Assembly: GCF_009762325.1 (NCBI RefSeq)
Contig: NZ_CP034348.1
Coordinates: 2,920,501 to 2,984,500, forward strand
DNA length: 64,000 bases
Reading direction: 5' to 3'
From: Roseovarius faecimaris
GTDB taxonomy: Bacteria; Pseudomonadota; Alphaproteobacteria; Rhodobacterales; Rhodobacteraceae
The notes beneath the pieces were generated by a model. It was not told the origin of the DNA and searched no databases. It saw only the letters and a program-made list of their open reading frames with translations. Shown one piece after another: positions 25,664-35,551 of the stretch (position 1 is the first letter of the stretch; every line of letters starts with the position of its first letter). The translations under genes and the position numbers were made by a program.

Positions 25664-25683
25664 TGCGGCAGGCACGTGCGGCC

Positions 25684-27156
25684 CTAGGCGCCGCGCGTGC
25701 CGACCAGTTTCAGCCGACGGGAGGCCGAGGTCCGGCCCGGCCCGAACATGTCGCGCACCTGGTCCGTTCCGGCACAGGCCACCCGGTTCCTTCCCGCCGT
25801 CTTTGCGGCGTAAAGTGCGGCATCGGCCTCGGACAGCCACGCATCCGGCACCGTCAGCCCCCGGTGCAGCGCGGCGATGCCAAGGCTGACGGTAAACCGC
25901 AGGTCGCCCCCGGGCTGATGCAGCCGCATCCGGGCCACCGCCTCCCGCATCTGCAAAGCCAGCTCTCGCGCCTCGCCAACCGCGTGGTCGGGCAGCAGAC
26001 AGGCAAACTCCTCTCCGCCGATCCGATAGAGCCTGCCCCCGAAGGGCAGCAGCCTGCGCAGACGCTCCGCCAGTTCGCGCAGCGCCATATCTCCGGCAGC
26101 ATGGCCGAACCGGTCATTGATCTGTTTGAAATGATCAATGTCGATCATCAGCAGGCTCGCCTGCCGCCCGCTGGTGCAATATTCCACCAGCGCTGCTTCC
26201 AGATCGGGCTGAAACTGCCGCCGCGAGGCCGCCCTGGTCAGCCAGTCGGTCGAGGCGGCCCGGCTCAGTTCCTCACAGGCCCGGGTGATGGCGATCTCCT
26301 GCGCGACCCAGGCAGCAAAGAGCTTGATCAGGTCCACCTCCTCGGCGCTGAAGGCCGAGCGCGCGATCGGGCTTGAAAAACTCAGCGTCCCGAACCGCTC
26401 TTTGTCCACCGTCAGCGGAATGCCGATATAACACCGCTGGTTCAGCCCCGCGATACAGCCCAATGCCGGAAAACCGCCACGATGCGCGTCGGCAATGGTT
26501 AACGGCCCATCCTCGCTCAGCGCGAGCCCGCAAAACATGTCGGACAGGGCGAACTGCATCCCTGCCGACAGATCCACAATCGTGGATTGAGCATGTAAAA
26601 CAGTGCATTGCCCACCTTGCACCTGCGTGACCATCGCTGTGGGCAGGCGGAAATACTCACAGCCGATCCGCATGATCGCATGGATTTTTTCCTGCCCGCT
26701 CATGTCCTGGCTGGACGACACATCGTAAAGCCGCGACATCACATCATGCAGATCAAGCAGCTCATCCATATCGCGGATCAGCGCGGCAAATCCGATCACC
26801 TCACCGGCCTTGTCCCGCACCGCCCAGCCAATCGTCTCGCTTCGGATCAGGCGGCCCGCCTTGTGGCGGTAATTGACCATGTAATCGGGCTTTACCGGGG
26901 CACGGCTGGTGTAATGGCGGGTGCGGCCAATCTGTGCGTTATCGCGGGTGCGATCATAGAGGATCTCGGTCTTGCGCCCTCGCAGATCATCAAGCGTATA
27001 CCCCATCAACTCGGTAAACGCCTGGTTCACCCAGGTGATACGCCTGTCGGTATCGGCGAGGATCACCGCCTCTTTCAATTCGCCAAATACCTGCGCTGTC
27101 TTGGCAATCGCCTCTGATCGGGCCGGGTCCGGCCGCTCCCTTTCTCCAGAACTCAC
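25684..27156 (-). CDS. Diguanylate cyclase with PAS and GAF domains
   Basis: 490-aa cytoplasmic signalling protein. A PAS domain (about 20-135; ITWVNQAFTELMGYTLDDL) and a GAF domain (about 160-300) precede a GGDEF domain whose active motif is GGEEF in RIGGEEFACLLP; LLMIDIDHFKQINDRFGH is also intact, so it should make cyclic di-GMP. The residues five before GGEEF are R-L-Y-R rather than RxxD, so no product-inhibition site. It lies between the ccoNOQP and ccoGHIS blocks on the same strand, which hints at sensing oxygen or redox state, but no heme ligand can be identified from sequence. Confidence 0.88.
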   Translation of the reverse strand: MSSGERERPDPARSEAIAKTAQVFGELKEAVILADTDRRITWVNQAFTELMGYTLDDLRGRKTEILYDRTRDNAQIGRTRHYTSRAPVKPDYMVNYRHKAGRLIRSETIGWAVRDKAGEVIGFAALIRDMDELLDLHDVMSRLYDVSSSQDMSGQEKIHAIMRIGCEYFRLPTAMVTQVQGGQCTVLHAQSTIVDLSAGMQFALSDMFCGLALSEDGPLTIADAHRGGFPALGCIAGLNQRCYIGIPLTVDKERFGTLSFSSPIARSAFSAEEVDLIKLFAAWVAQEIAITRACEELSRAASTDWLTRAASRRQFQPDLEAALVEYCTSGRQASLLMIDIDHFKQINDRFGHAAGDMALRELAERLRRLLPFGGRLYRIGGEEFACLLPDHAVGEARELALQMREAVARMRLHQPGGDLRFTVSLGIAALHRGLTVPDAWLSEADAALYAAKTAGRNRVACAGTDQVRDMFGPGRTSASRRLKLVGTRGA

Positions 27157-27383
27157 CGCATTGCTCCTTTTAAGAGTTTTGACACGCTGAGTAGAGATGA
27201 ACGACGTTTACTAAAATTAGCTTAAAAAACGATAGCCAAAGGCCGTGACGCAGTCGGAAAGATGCGGTTTTCGGTGCCCGAAAAGGTGCACCGGTCCACC
27301 CTGGAAACGCGCGAACAGATCAGCGGGACCGGTGCTGACCCGCCCGCAAGGGACTGCAGGCGGGTGTCTTTGTCAGGCGGGGC

Positions 27384-28247
27384 TTATTCGCCGCCGCCCA
27401 GTTGGTGGACATAGGCCGCCACAGCGCGCAGCTCGGCCTCCGACAGGCGCTCGGTCCAGGGCGGCATCACCCCGTAGCGGCTGTAGGTCACGGTTTCCAC
27501 GAGCGTGTCGTAATCCCCGCCATAGAGCCAGATCGCATCGGCCAGGTTGGGTGCACCCTGATAGATGTCCCCGGTGCCGTCCTCCATGTGGCAGGCCGCG
27601 CAATTGTCGGCAAAGACGGTCTCGCCCGCCTTGGCTTTCTCGGCATCCACCGGCTCACCCGAGAGCGACATCACGTAGTTGACCACCTGATCGATCTCTT
27701 CCGCCTCCAGGATTTCACCAAAGACCGGCATCTCGGAATAGCGTGCATCGTCATCCTCTTCATTGCGGATGCCGTGGCTGATCGTGGTATGAATATCCTC
27801 GATCGTGCCGCCCCAGAGCCAGTCATTGTCCAGCAGGTTCGGATAGCCCTTGGCGCCGGCAGCGCCCGAGCCGTGGCATTGCGCACACCAGGTGCGGAAC
27901 ACGGCGGCCCCGGCCGAAGAGGCATAGCCCTGCAGCTCCGGGTCTGCGCTGATCTCGGTCAGCTCGGTCGCGGCCAGCTTGGCGTTGATCTCGGCATTGG
28001 CGGCCTCGGCCTCGGCGATCTCGGCGGCCACATTGGCGCGCGTCGACCAGCCCTTGTAGCCTTCGGTCGCCCCGCTCAGCATCGGCCAGGCCGGGTAAGC
28101 GATCACATACCAGATCCCCCAGGCGATACAGGCGTAGAAGATCCACAGCCACCAGCGCGGCAAAGGGTTGTTCCACTCTTCGATACCGTCCCACTCATGC
28201 CCGGTGGTCGAGTACCCGTCCTTGTTTGTCTTCTTTTCGTTTGCCAT
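27384..28247 (-). CDS. ccoP: cbb3 cytochrome c oxidase subunit III, CcoP (FixP)
   Basis: 287-aa membrane-anchored diheme cytochrome. A membrane segment near residues 30-55 ([20 protein letters not shown]) is followed by two cytochrome c domains with CAQCH and CAACH heme sites. It accepts electrons from cytochrome c and passes them to CcoO. The ATG at 28247 gives the family start [20 protein letters not shown]; the longer frame overlaps ccoQ. It is the last gene of ccoNOQP. Confidence 0.95.
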   Translation of the reverse strand: MANEKKTNKDGYSTTGHEWDGIEEWNNPLPRWWLWIFYACIAWGIWYVIAYPAWPMLSGATEGYKGWSTRANVAAEIAEAEAANAEINAKLAATELTEISADPELQGYASSAGAAVFRTWCAQCHGSGAAGAKGYPNLLDNDWLWGGTIEDIHTTISHGIRNEEDDDARYSEMPVFGEILEAEEIDQVVNYVMSLSGEPVDAEKAKAGETVFADNCAACHMEDGTGDIYQGAPNLADAIWLYGGDYDTLVETVTYSRYGVMPPWTERLSEAELRAVAAYVHQLGGGE

Positions 28248-28251
28248 CGTC

Positions 28252-28446
28252 TTACGCCTCCTTGGCGTCGGCGCTGCGCACGGGCGCAGGCTTGTCTTCA
28301 TGCCGGAAGGGGATGTTCGCCGGGTTCTCATAGGTCTTGGTGGATCCGGGTCTGAAGACCCAGATCACCATGGCCACGAAGAAGACGAACAGCGCCAGGA
28401 GCATCCAGCTATCTGCGAATTCGCGCAGCAGGGAATAGGTTTCCAT
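28252..28446 (-). CDS. ccoQ: cbb3 oxidase subunit CcoQ (FixQ)
   Basis: 64-aa single-helix subunit: [20 protein letters not shown] then [16 protein letters not shown] and a polar tail. CcoQ stabilises the cbb3 complex and protects it against oxygen. It lies between ccoO and ccoP with gaps of 13 and 4 bp. Confidence 0.92.
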   Translation of the reverse strand: METYSLLREFADSWMLLALFVFFVAMVIWVFRPGSTKTYENPANIPFRHEDKPAPVRSADAKEA

Positions 28447-28459
28447 CGGTCCTCCTCCC

Positions 28460-29188
28460 TTACCGGCTGGCCACGGGCGTGAAGGTCGAGAAATCGACCA
28501 GCGTGCCCAGCATCTGCAGATAGGCGATCAGCGCATCGGCCTCCGAAATTCCGTCATTGCCGTCGAAATTGCGGATGTTGACCTTCTCGCCATAGCGCTC
28601 CACGAGCCCGTCCGTGTCACCGAAAGGGTCGATCTGCACGGCAAAGTCGGCCTGCGCGTTCTCGATCATCTCTTCGGTATAGGGCACGCCCACAAAGCGA
28701 TGGGTCTTCAGCGAGTCCGCGATGTACTTCCCGTCGATCATCCGGCGTTCGAGATAGCCGTATTTGGGCATCACCGATTCCGGCACCACCGATTGCGGGT
28801 TGCGCAAATGGTCCACATGCCATTCGTCCGAATAGCGCCCACCGACGCGGGCCAGGTCCGGCCCGGTCCGCTTGGAGCCCCACTGGAACGGATGATCATA
28901 CTGGCTTTCAGCGGCAAGGCTGTAGTGGCCATAGCGCTCCACCTCGTCGCGCATCGGGCGGATCATCTGGGAGTGGCAGACATAGCAGCCCTCCCGGATG
29001 TAGATATCGCGCCCGGCAAGCTCCAGCGGGGTGTAGGGGCGCATGCCCTCCACATCCTCGATGGTGTTTTCCAGGTAGAAGAGCGGTGCGATCTGCACGA
29101 TGCCGCCGATGGTCACCACCAGGAAGGCGAAGATTGCCAGCAATGTGACGTTCTTCTCCAGTACTGCGTGTTTGTCTAGGATAGCCAT
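28460..29188 (-). CDS. ccoO: cbb3 cytochrome c oxidase subunit II, CcoO (FixO)
   Basis: 242-aa monoheme cytochrome anchored by one N-terminal helix ([20 protein letters not shown]). The heme site is in [16 protein letters not shown], with downstream Met ligand candidates in [10 protein letters not shown]. It relays electrons from CcoP to the CcoN heme b. The ATG at 29188 ([13 protein letters not shown]) is the conserved start. It follows ccoN by 16 bp. Confidence 0.95.
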   Translation of the reverse strand: MAILDKHAVLEKNVTLLAIFAFLVVTIGGIVQIAPLFYLENTIEDVEGMRPYTPLELAGRDIYIREGCYVCHSQMIRPMRDEVERYGHYSLAAESQYDHPFQWGSKRTGPDLARVGGRYSDEWHVDHLRNPQSVVPESVMPKYGYLERRMIDGKYIADSLKTHRFVGVPYTEEMIENAQADFAVQIDPFGDTDGLVERYGEKVNIRNFDGNDGISEADALIAYLQMLGTLVDFSTFTPVASR

Positions 29189-29204
29189 TCTATTGTCCCT
29201 CCTC

Positions 29205-30809
29205 TTATTCAGCCGGGACAACGGAGTTGTCGGTTTCCACCGCAGGGCTCCGTCTGGCCGTCATGTAAAGGTTGTAGCACATGATGATTGCGCCGGTGAT
29301 GAACAGCACGCCGCCCAGGCCCCGCACGATGTACATCGGCAGCTTGGCACTCACGGTGTCGGCGAAGGAGTTCACGAGGAAGCCATTGGCATCCACTTCA
29401 CGCCACATCAGGCCTTCCATGATCCCCGTCACCCACATCGAGGCGGCGTAGAGCACGATCCCGATCGTGGCGAGCCAGAAGTGCCAGCTCACAAGGCGCA
29501 GGCTATAGAGCCGTTCCTTGTTCCACAGTTTCGGCACCAGGAAGTAGAGGCAGCCAAAGGTGATCATGCCGTTCCAGCCCAGAGCGCCGGAATGCACGTG
29601 GCCAATGGTCCAGTCGGTATAGTGCGACAGGGAGTTGACCGCGCGGATCGACATCATCGGACCCTCGAAGGTGGACATGCCGTAGAACCCGACCGAGATC
29701 ACCATCATCCGGATCACCGGGTCGGTGCGCAGCTTGTCCCAGGCGCCCGAAAGCGTCATCAGACCGTTGATCATGCCACCCCAGGAGGGCATCCACAGGA
29801 TCACCGAGAACACCATGCCCAGCGTCGACGCCCAGTCAGGCAGCGCGGTATAATGCAGGTGGTGCGGACCGGCCCAGATATAAAGGAAGATCAGCGCCCA
29901 GAAGTGAATGATGCTGAGCTTGTAGCTGAAGACCGGCCGCTCGGCCTGCTTCGGCACGAAGTAGTACATCATGCCAAGGAAGCCCGCGGTCAGGAAGAAG
30001 CCCACCGCGTTGTGGCCATACCACCATTGCGTCATCGCATCCTGCACGCCACTGAAGACCTGCACCGATTTGGAGCCCCAGATCGAAACCGGAATGCTCA
30101 GGTTGTTGAAGAGGTGCAGCATCGCCACCGTCAGGATGAAGCTGAGGAAGAACCAGTTGGCCACGTAGATATGCGGCTCCTTGCGCTTCACCAGCGTGCC
30201 GACGAAGACGGCCAGATAGGCCAGCCAGACGATGGTCAGCCAGATATCGACATACCATTCCGGCTCGGCATATTCCTTGCCCTGCGTCGCCCCGAGCAGA
30301 TAGCCCGTCGCCGCCAGGACGATCACCAGCTGATACCCCCAGAAAACGAACCAGGCGAGGTTCCCGCCCCAAAGGCGCGCCGCCGAGGTCCGCTGAACGA
30401 CATAGAACGAGGTACAGAGCAGGGCGTTGCCGCCAAAGGCGAAGATCACCGCCGATGTGTGCAGCGGACGCAGCCGCCCGAAATTCAGATAGCCTTGCGC
30501 CCATTCGAAGTTGAGCACCGGAAAGGCCAGCTGGAAGGCGATGATCGTGCCCACCAGAAAGCCCACGACGCCCCAGAGCGCGGTGGCGATCACCCCATAG
30601 CGGATCACCCCGTCCATATATTCACCGGACAGGTCCACATTGGGTTTCGGTTCATCCGTGTGGCGCAGCGTCCACACGAACAGCACGCCGGCCACCAGAG
30701 CGATGGTCAGCGCATTGACCATATAGGCCAGGTCGCGAGCGTAATTGGCCGCAATCAGCGCAAAAAGCGCGATCACACCCAACACGATCAGCTTTATATA
30801 GTTTGTCAT
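29205..30809 (-). CDS. ccoN: cbb3 cytochrome c oxidase subunit I, CcoN (FixN)
   Basis: 534-aa catalytic subunit of the high-affinity oxygen reductase, with at least twelve membrane helices. Heme and CuB ligands lie in helices that can be read: [15 protein letters not shown] (low-spin heme His), [17 protein letters not shown] (CuB His and the helix-7 Tyr), and a later pair in [13 protein letters not shown]. It pumps protons at low oxygen. The ATG at 30809 gives [11 protein letters not shown]; the upstream extension is not conserved-looking. An exact FNR box lies about 100 bp upstream, consistent with micro-oxic induction by FnrL. Confidence 0.96.
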   Translation of the reverse strand: MTNYIKLIVLGVIALFALIAANYARDLAYMVNALTIALVAGVLFVWTLRHTDEPKPNVDLSGEYMDGVIRYGVIATALWGVVGFLVGTIIAFQLAFPVLNFEWAQGYLNFGRLRPLHTSAVIFAFGGNALLCTSFYVVQRTSAARLWGGNLAWFVFWGYQLVIVLAATGYLLGATQGKEYAEPEWYVDIWLTIVWLAYLAVFVGTLVKRKEPHIYVANWFFLSFILTVAMLHLFNNLSIPVSIWGSKSVQVFSGVQDAMTQWWYGHNAVGFFLTAGFLGMMYYFVPKQAERPVFSYKLSIIHFWALIFLYIWAGPHHLHYTALPDWASTLGMVFSVILWMPSWGGMINGLMTLSGAWDKLRTDPVIRMMVISVGFYGMSTFEGPMMSIRAVNSLSHYTDWTIGHVHSGALGWNGMITFGCLYFLVPKLWNKERLYSLRLVSWHFWLATIGIVLYAASMWVTGIMEGLMWREVDANGFLVNSFADTVSAKLPMYIVRGLGGVLFITGAIIMCYNLYMTARRSPAVETDNSVVPAE

Positions 30810-30906
30810 ATCCCGTTCCTTCGTCTCTTTACCTCGCACGACTCACAATTGCCGCGCGCGGGGGTCTGGACTGAGGCTGTATTGATATGTCGCGCGCGGG
30901 GCTGCC

Positions 30907-30920
30907 TTGATCTGAATCAA
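30907..30920. promoter_or_regulatory. FNR/FnrL box upstream of ccoN
   Basis: TTGATCTGAATCAA is an exact match to TTGAT-N4-ATCAA. It lies 97 bp upstream of the ccoN ATG, suitable for activation of ccoNOQP when oxygen is low. Confidence 0.88.
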
Positions 30921-31033
30921 GAATTCCCGGTTTCTGCTGACTGCGCGCCCTTGCCGCAGGCACTGCATAAAACTGCGAAATATCAAGTCATTCGCGGCTT
31001 TTCCTTTTAAAAGAACAGCTTGGCGCTCATCTA

Positions 31034-31047
31034 TTGACAGGGATCAA
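31034..31047. promoter_or_regulatory. FNR-like box upstream of the universal stress gene
   Basis: TTGACAGGGATCAA, one base off TTGAT-N4-ATCAA. It is 59 bp before the uspA ATG and belongs to that promoter rather than to ccoN. Confidence 0.7.
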
Positions 31048-31106
31048 AGTGGGCGGCCCCGCGCGGTGATAAACTATTCAAACCGACTTGGAGAAAGGGA
31101 ACCGCC

Positions 31107-31946
31107 ATGACCTATTCGAGCCTTTATTGTGTATTGACCGACCCCGCCCTGGTGAAGGACACGCTGCGCCACGCCATCGCGGCAGCGCAGACCCATGACG
31201 CGCATCTCGATGTGCTCTGTCTCGGGGTCGATCAGACCCAGACCGGATATTACTACGCCGGGGCCTCTGCCATCGTGCTGCAGGATTCCATCGAACGCGC
31301 GCAGGATCTCTCGGCCGAGATCGACGCCGCCGCCCGCGCCATACTGGACGGAGAGAGCCTGCTCTGGGCGATCGAAACCGGCATGACGCAGCTGATCAGT
31401 CTTAACCGGCTGATCGCCGCCCGGGCGCGATTCTCCGATCTGGTGATTCTGCCCCAGCCCTATGGCGAGGACCGTGGGATCGAACTGGAAACCATCACCG
31501 AAGCCACGCTCTTCGAAGGCAGCACGCCGGCGCTGATCCTGCCCGCCGGTTCCGCCCCCGAGCCGCGCTTCAACAATGTGGTGATCGCCTGGAACGAAAG
31601 CGCCGAGGCGCTCAACGCCACCCGCGCCGCCATGCCGCTTCTGAAAGCGGCCGACAAGGTGCATGTGGTTGTGATCGACCCGCCGACCCACGGGCCCAAC
31701 CGCTCGGATCCGGGCGGGCTTTTATCGCAATATCTGGCCCGTCATGGCGTGACAGTGCAGGTGGAGGTGCTGTCCAAGACATTGCCGCGTATCTCCGACG
31801 TGCTCAGCCGCCACGTGGCCGATATCGGCGCCGATCTCGTCGTGATGGGAGCCTATGGCCACAGCCGGGTGCGCGAGGCCGTATTTGGCGGCGCCACCCG
31901 CGACTTGCTCGAGACGTCGACAGTGCCCGTTCTGATGGCACATTGA
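31107..31946 (+). CDS. Tandem-domain universal stress protein
   Basis: 279-aa cytoplasmic protein of two Usp folds. The second domain ends with the nucleotide-binding signature VVMGAYGHSRVREAVFGGAT and VPVLMAH, so it may bind ATP; the first domain lacks a clear copy of the motif. It is divergent from ccoN and has its own FNR-like box, which fits Usp genes induced under oxygen limitation in this group. GGAGAAAGGG precedes the ATG. Confidence 0.88.
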   Translation: MTYSSLYCVLTDPALVKDTLRHAIAAAQTHDAHLDVLCLGVDQTQTGYYYAGASAIVLQDSIERAQDLSAEIDAAARAILDGESLLWAIETGMTQLISLNRLIAARARFSDLVILPQPYGEDRGIELETITEATLFEGSTPALILPAGSAPEPRFNNVVIAWNESAEALNATRAAMPLLKAADKVHVVVIDPPTHGPNRSDPGGLLSQYLARHGVTVQVEVLSKTLPRISDVLSRHVADIGADLVVMGAYGHSRVREAVFGGATRDLLETSTVPVLMAH

Positions 31947-32420
31947 CAAAGCGCTCCGGGGCAACGGTCCTGGCACGGCGGCCACGCGCGGGGAAAATCT
32001 CGCGTGTGGTTCGCCTCGCTTTCCTTGCAAACGCCCGCAACGGCTGAGCGACGCAGCCCCTTCATTTGCCCTCTTTTGGGCTAAACCAGCGCATGCACGA
32101 CCGTAATCAGCAATCCGGTTTGTGGACGGAGCGGACGTTTGATCTGCGTACCTAGCCGGTTAACAGGCCGAAGGCCCCGGCCATCGTCAGGCCCCCCCTT
32201 GGCCTGGCGATATGGCAGACACAAGCGCGTCGAACAGTCTGTGGAGGTGCTTGGCCAACATAAAGCGCAATCGATCAAAGGTCAGGATCGCCAGTCCGGG
32301 GCCTGACGTTGGCCTCTCATCGTGAAAACTGGCAATGTCCGCCAAGGGCTCAGCGCGGCGATGCCACTCCGTTTGACGCGCCATCGCGTCCCGCTCAAGC
32401 GCCGCGGCGCTCAGAGCGTG
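31947..32420. other. 474-bp interval without a recognisable gene
   Basis: Short open frames exist on the minus strand (for example at 32187-32384), but none has a convincing start, codon pattern or family. GC content is like the surroundings. No terminator, tRNA or FNR box was found. It could hold the 3' ends of both flanking transcripts, a decayed gene or a small RNA. Confidence 0.5.
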
Positions 32421-33167
32421 TCAGGCCAGCATCCCGCCATCGCTGTCGTCGCCCGCCTCATCCAGCAGGCGCTCGAAATCGGGCACGGTGACATGCCGCT
32501 TGCCCTTCAGCTCGATCACCCCGTCGCGCTTCAGCGCCGAGACCTGGCGGCTCACCGTTTCCAGCGTCAGGCCCAGATAATCGGCCATCGCCTCGCGGGT
32601 CAGCGGCAGATCGAACACCATCTGCCCTTTCGGCCCCTGCATGTTCAGCGTGGCATTGCGCCGCGCGATGATCGACAGAAGCGACGCGATCTTCTCGCGC
32701 GCGGTCTTGCGGCCCAGCACCAGCATCCATTCCCGTGCGGCGTCCAGCTCGTCCAGCGTCATCTCCAGCAGACGCTGGGCGATATGCGGCGTGCGCCCCA
32801 TCATCTCTTCGAACGGCGCCTTGCGGAAGCAGCACATCACCAGATCCGAGGTGGCCACCACGTCATAGGCCGCGGCCCCCCGGCCCGGACGGCCAACGAA
32901 ATCGCTCGGCAGCAGCAGGCCCACCATCTGCGTGCGCCCGTCCTCCATCGTCTGGGTCAGCGTCGCGATGCCGGAGACGACCGAGCCCACGAAATCCATC
33001 TGATCTCCGGACCAGATGATCGTCTGACCCGCCTCAAAGCTGCGGTAATACTTGATCATGTCGAGCTCGGCGAGCTCATCAGGCTCGCACCGCGCGCAAA
33101 CCGCACGATGACGGATGGGGCACTCTCCGCAATTGCGAGAGAAGACTTCAGCGTGTTCCTGAGGCAT
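32421..33167 (-). CDS. fnrL: Oxygen-sensing Crp/Fnr regulator FnrL
   Basis: 248-aa regulator. N-terminal cysteines C13, C16, C24 and C27 (NCGECPIRHRAVCARC) and C112/C113 in the cyclic-nucleotide-like domain can hold the oxygen-labile 4Fe-4S cluster. The C-terminal helix-turn-helix reads MADYLGLTLETVSRQVSALK, with the E-SR residues that recognise TTGAT. It should activate ccoNOQP, ccoGHIS, hemN and uspA when oxygen falls. It is divergent from hemN; the single FNR box between them lies 20 bp before its ATG, so autoregulation is likely. Confidence 0.94.
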   Translation of the reverse strand: MPQEHAEVFSRNCGECPIRHRAVCARCEPDELAELDMIKYYRSFEAGQTIIWSGDQMDFVGSVVSGIATLTQTMEDGRTQMVGLLLPSDFVGRPGRGAAAYDVVATSDLVMCCFRKAPFEEMMGRTPHIAQRLLEMTLDELDAAREWMLVLGRKTAREKIASLLSIIARRNATLNMQGPKGQMVFDLPLTREAMADYLGLTLETVSRQVSALKRDGVIELKGKRHVTVPDFERLLDEAGDDSDGGMLA

Positions 33168-33187
33168 CCCCGCCCCCTTTCCGACAC

Positions 33188-33201
33188 TTGATCTGTGTCA
33201 A
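33188..33201. promoter_or_regulatory. FNR/FnrL box shared by fnrL and hemN
   Basis: TTGATCTGTGTCAA, one base off TTGAT-N4-ATCAA. It lies between the divergent fnrL and hemN genes, 20 bp from the fnrL start and 34 bp from the hemN start, so it may activate one and repress the other. Confidence 0.8.
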
Positions 33202-33235
33202 AGTAATTTCCGTCCGCGCCCCTAAAGGTATGCGC

Positions 33236-34591
33236 ATGACAACAAAAGCACAACTGGGCAAACTGGGTCTCTTTGACGCAAAAGTGCCACGCTACACCAG
33301 CTACCCGACCGCCCCGCATTTCAAGCCGGGTGTCGGAGGCGACGTTTTTGCCTCCTGGATCGCAAAGATCCCGGAAGGCGCCCAAATCTCGCTCTACGTG
33401 CATGTGCCGTTTTGCAGGCGTTTATGCTGGTTTTGCGCCTGCCGCACCCAGGGCACACAGACCCTGACGCCGGTTGCCTCCTATGTGGAAACACTTAAAT
33501 CCGAGCTTGCGCTTCTGAAGGCGCATCTGCCCCGGGGCGTCACCTTGTCGCGGCTCCACTGGGGCGGCGGCACACCGACCTTGCTCGATGCCGGGATGAT
33601 CACCGCGCTGGCCGAGGCGGTCAAGGATGTAGCCCCCTTCGCCGATAACACCGAATTTTCGGTCGAGATCGATCCCTGCGAACTTGATTCGGATCGCCTG
33701 CAGGCATTGGCCCGCGCGGGCATGACCCGCGCTTCGATCGGCGTGCAGGATTTCGACCCCGAGATTCAGAACACGATCGGCCGGATTCAGGGCTACGACA
33801 TCACCCGCAAGGTGGCCGAGGACATCCGCGCCGTGGGCGTCGAGAGCCTGAACGCCGATATCCTGTTCGGTCTGCCCGACCAGTCCAAGGCGCGCATCAC
33901 CGAAAGCGTCCAGAAACTTCTGTCGCTCAACCCGGACCGCGTGGCGCTCTATGGCTATGCGCATGTGCCCTGGATGGCCAAGCGCCAGCAGATGATCCCC
34001 TCGGATCGCCTGCCCACCCCCGAGGAACGGCTGGAGCTCTTTGATACCGCCCGCCGCCTGTTCATGTGGGACGGCTATGACGCGATCGGCATCGACCATT
34101 TCGCGCGCCCCGAGGACGGGCTGAGCCGGGCGTTGAAAGCAGGCACGCTGCGGCGGAATTTCCAGGGCTATACCGACGACACCGCCGAGGTTCTGATCGG
34201 CGTCGGCGCCTCGTCCATCTCGCGCTTCCCGCAGGGTTATGCTCAGAACGCACCGGCCACGGGCGCCCATACCGCAGCGATCCGCGACGGGCGCTTTTCC
34301 ACGGCACGGGGCCATGTCTTTGCCGGTGAGGACAAGCTTCGCGCCCGCATGATCGAAGCGCTGATGTGCGATTTCTTCGTATCGGTCGAGGAGCTGCACA
34401 ACACATTCGGCACCCCGGTCGCCAAGCTGCGCAAGATGCTCAAGGACACCTCGGACGCCTTCCCGGGCCTGCTCAACCTCTCCGATGAAGGGCTGCATAT
34501 CCCCCATGCGGCGCAGCCCCTCACCCGGATGATCGCCCGCAGCTTTGACGCCTATGACCTGAGCATGGCGGGCCACAGCTCGGCCATCTGA
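33236..34591 (+). CDS. hemN: Oxygen-independent coproporphyrinogen III oxidase
   Basis: 451-aa radical-SAM enzyme that decarboxylates coproporphyrinogen III to protoporphyrinogen IX without oxygen. The cluster motif is C60-x3-C64-x2-C67 in VPFCRRLCWFCACR, with the extra C69 seen in true HemN. The N-terminal trip-wire PRYTSYPTAPHF is also present, supporting HemN over the HemW chaperone group. The start at 33236 has AAAGG 7 bp upstream; an ATG two codons earlier is too close. Its promoter holds an FNR box, matching a need for heme under low oxygen. Confidence 0.95.
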   Translation: MTTKAQLGKLGLFDAKVPRYTSYPTAPHFKPGVGGDVFASWIAKIPEGAQISLYVHVPFCRRLCWFCACRTQGTQTLTPVASYVETLKSELALLKAHLPRGVTLSRLHWGGGTPTLLDAGMITALAEAVKDVAPFADNTEFSVEIDPCELDSDRLQALARAGMTRASIGVQDFDPEIQNTIGRIQGYDITRKVAEDIRAVGVESLNADILFGLPDQSKARITESVQKLLSLNPDRVALYGYAHVPWMAKRQQMIPSDRLPTPEERLELFDTARRLFMWDGYDAIGIDHFARPEDGLSRALKAGTLRRNFQGYTDDTAEVLIGVGASSISRFPQGYAQNAPATGAHTAAIRDGRFSTARGHVFAGEDKLRARMIEALMCDFFVSVEELHNTFGTPVAKLRKMLKDTSDAFPGLLNLSDEGLHIPHAAQPLTRMIARSFDAYDLSMAGHSSAI

Positions 34592-34666
34592 GCCACTCTT
34601 ACGGCCCCGCCAGCACGCCATTGACCCGCTACCAATCCGGAGCGGGCGTGGCTCTTGCCGGTTGGG

Positions 34667-35547
<881 letters not shown>

Positions 35548-35551
<4 letters not shown>

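Noticed and set aside
27338-27365. Stem ACCCGCC/GGCGGGT as a ccoP terminator
   Set aside because: The stem is short, the loop is 14 nt, and on the minus strand no T run follows.
29100-31010. Plus-strand open frame of 636 codons
   Set aside because: Antisense to ccoN and ccoO; composition is His/Arg/Asp-rich shadow sequence with no motif.
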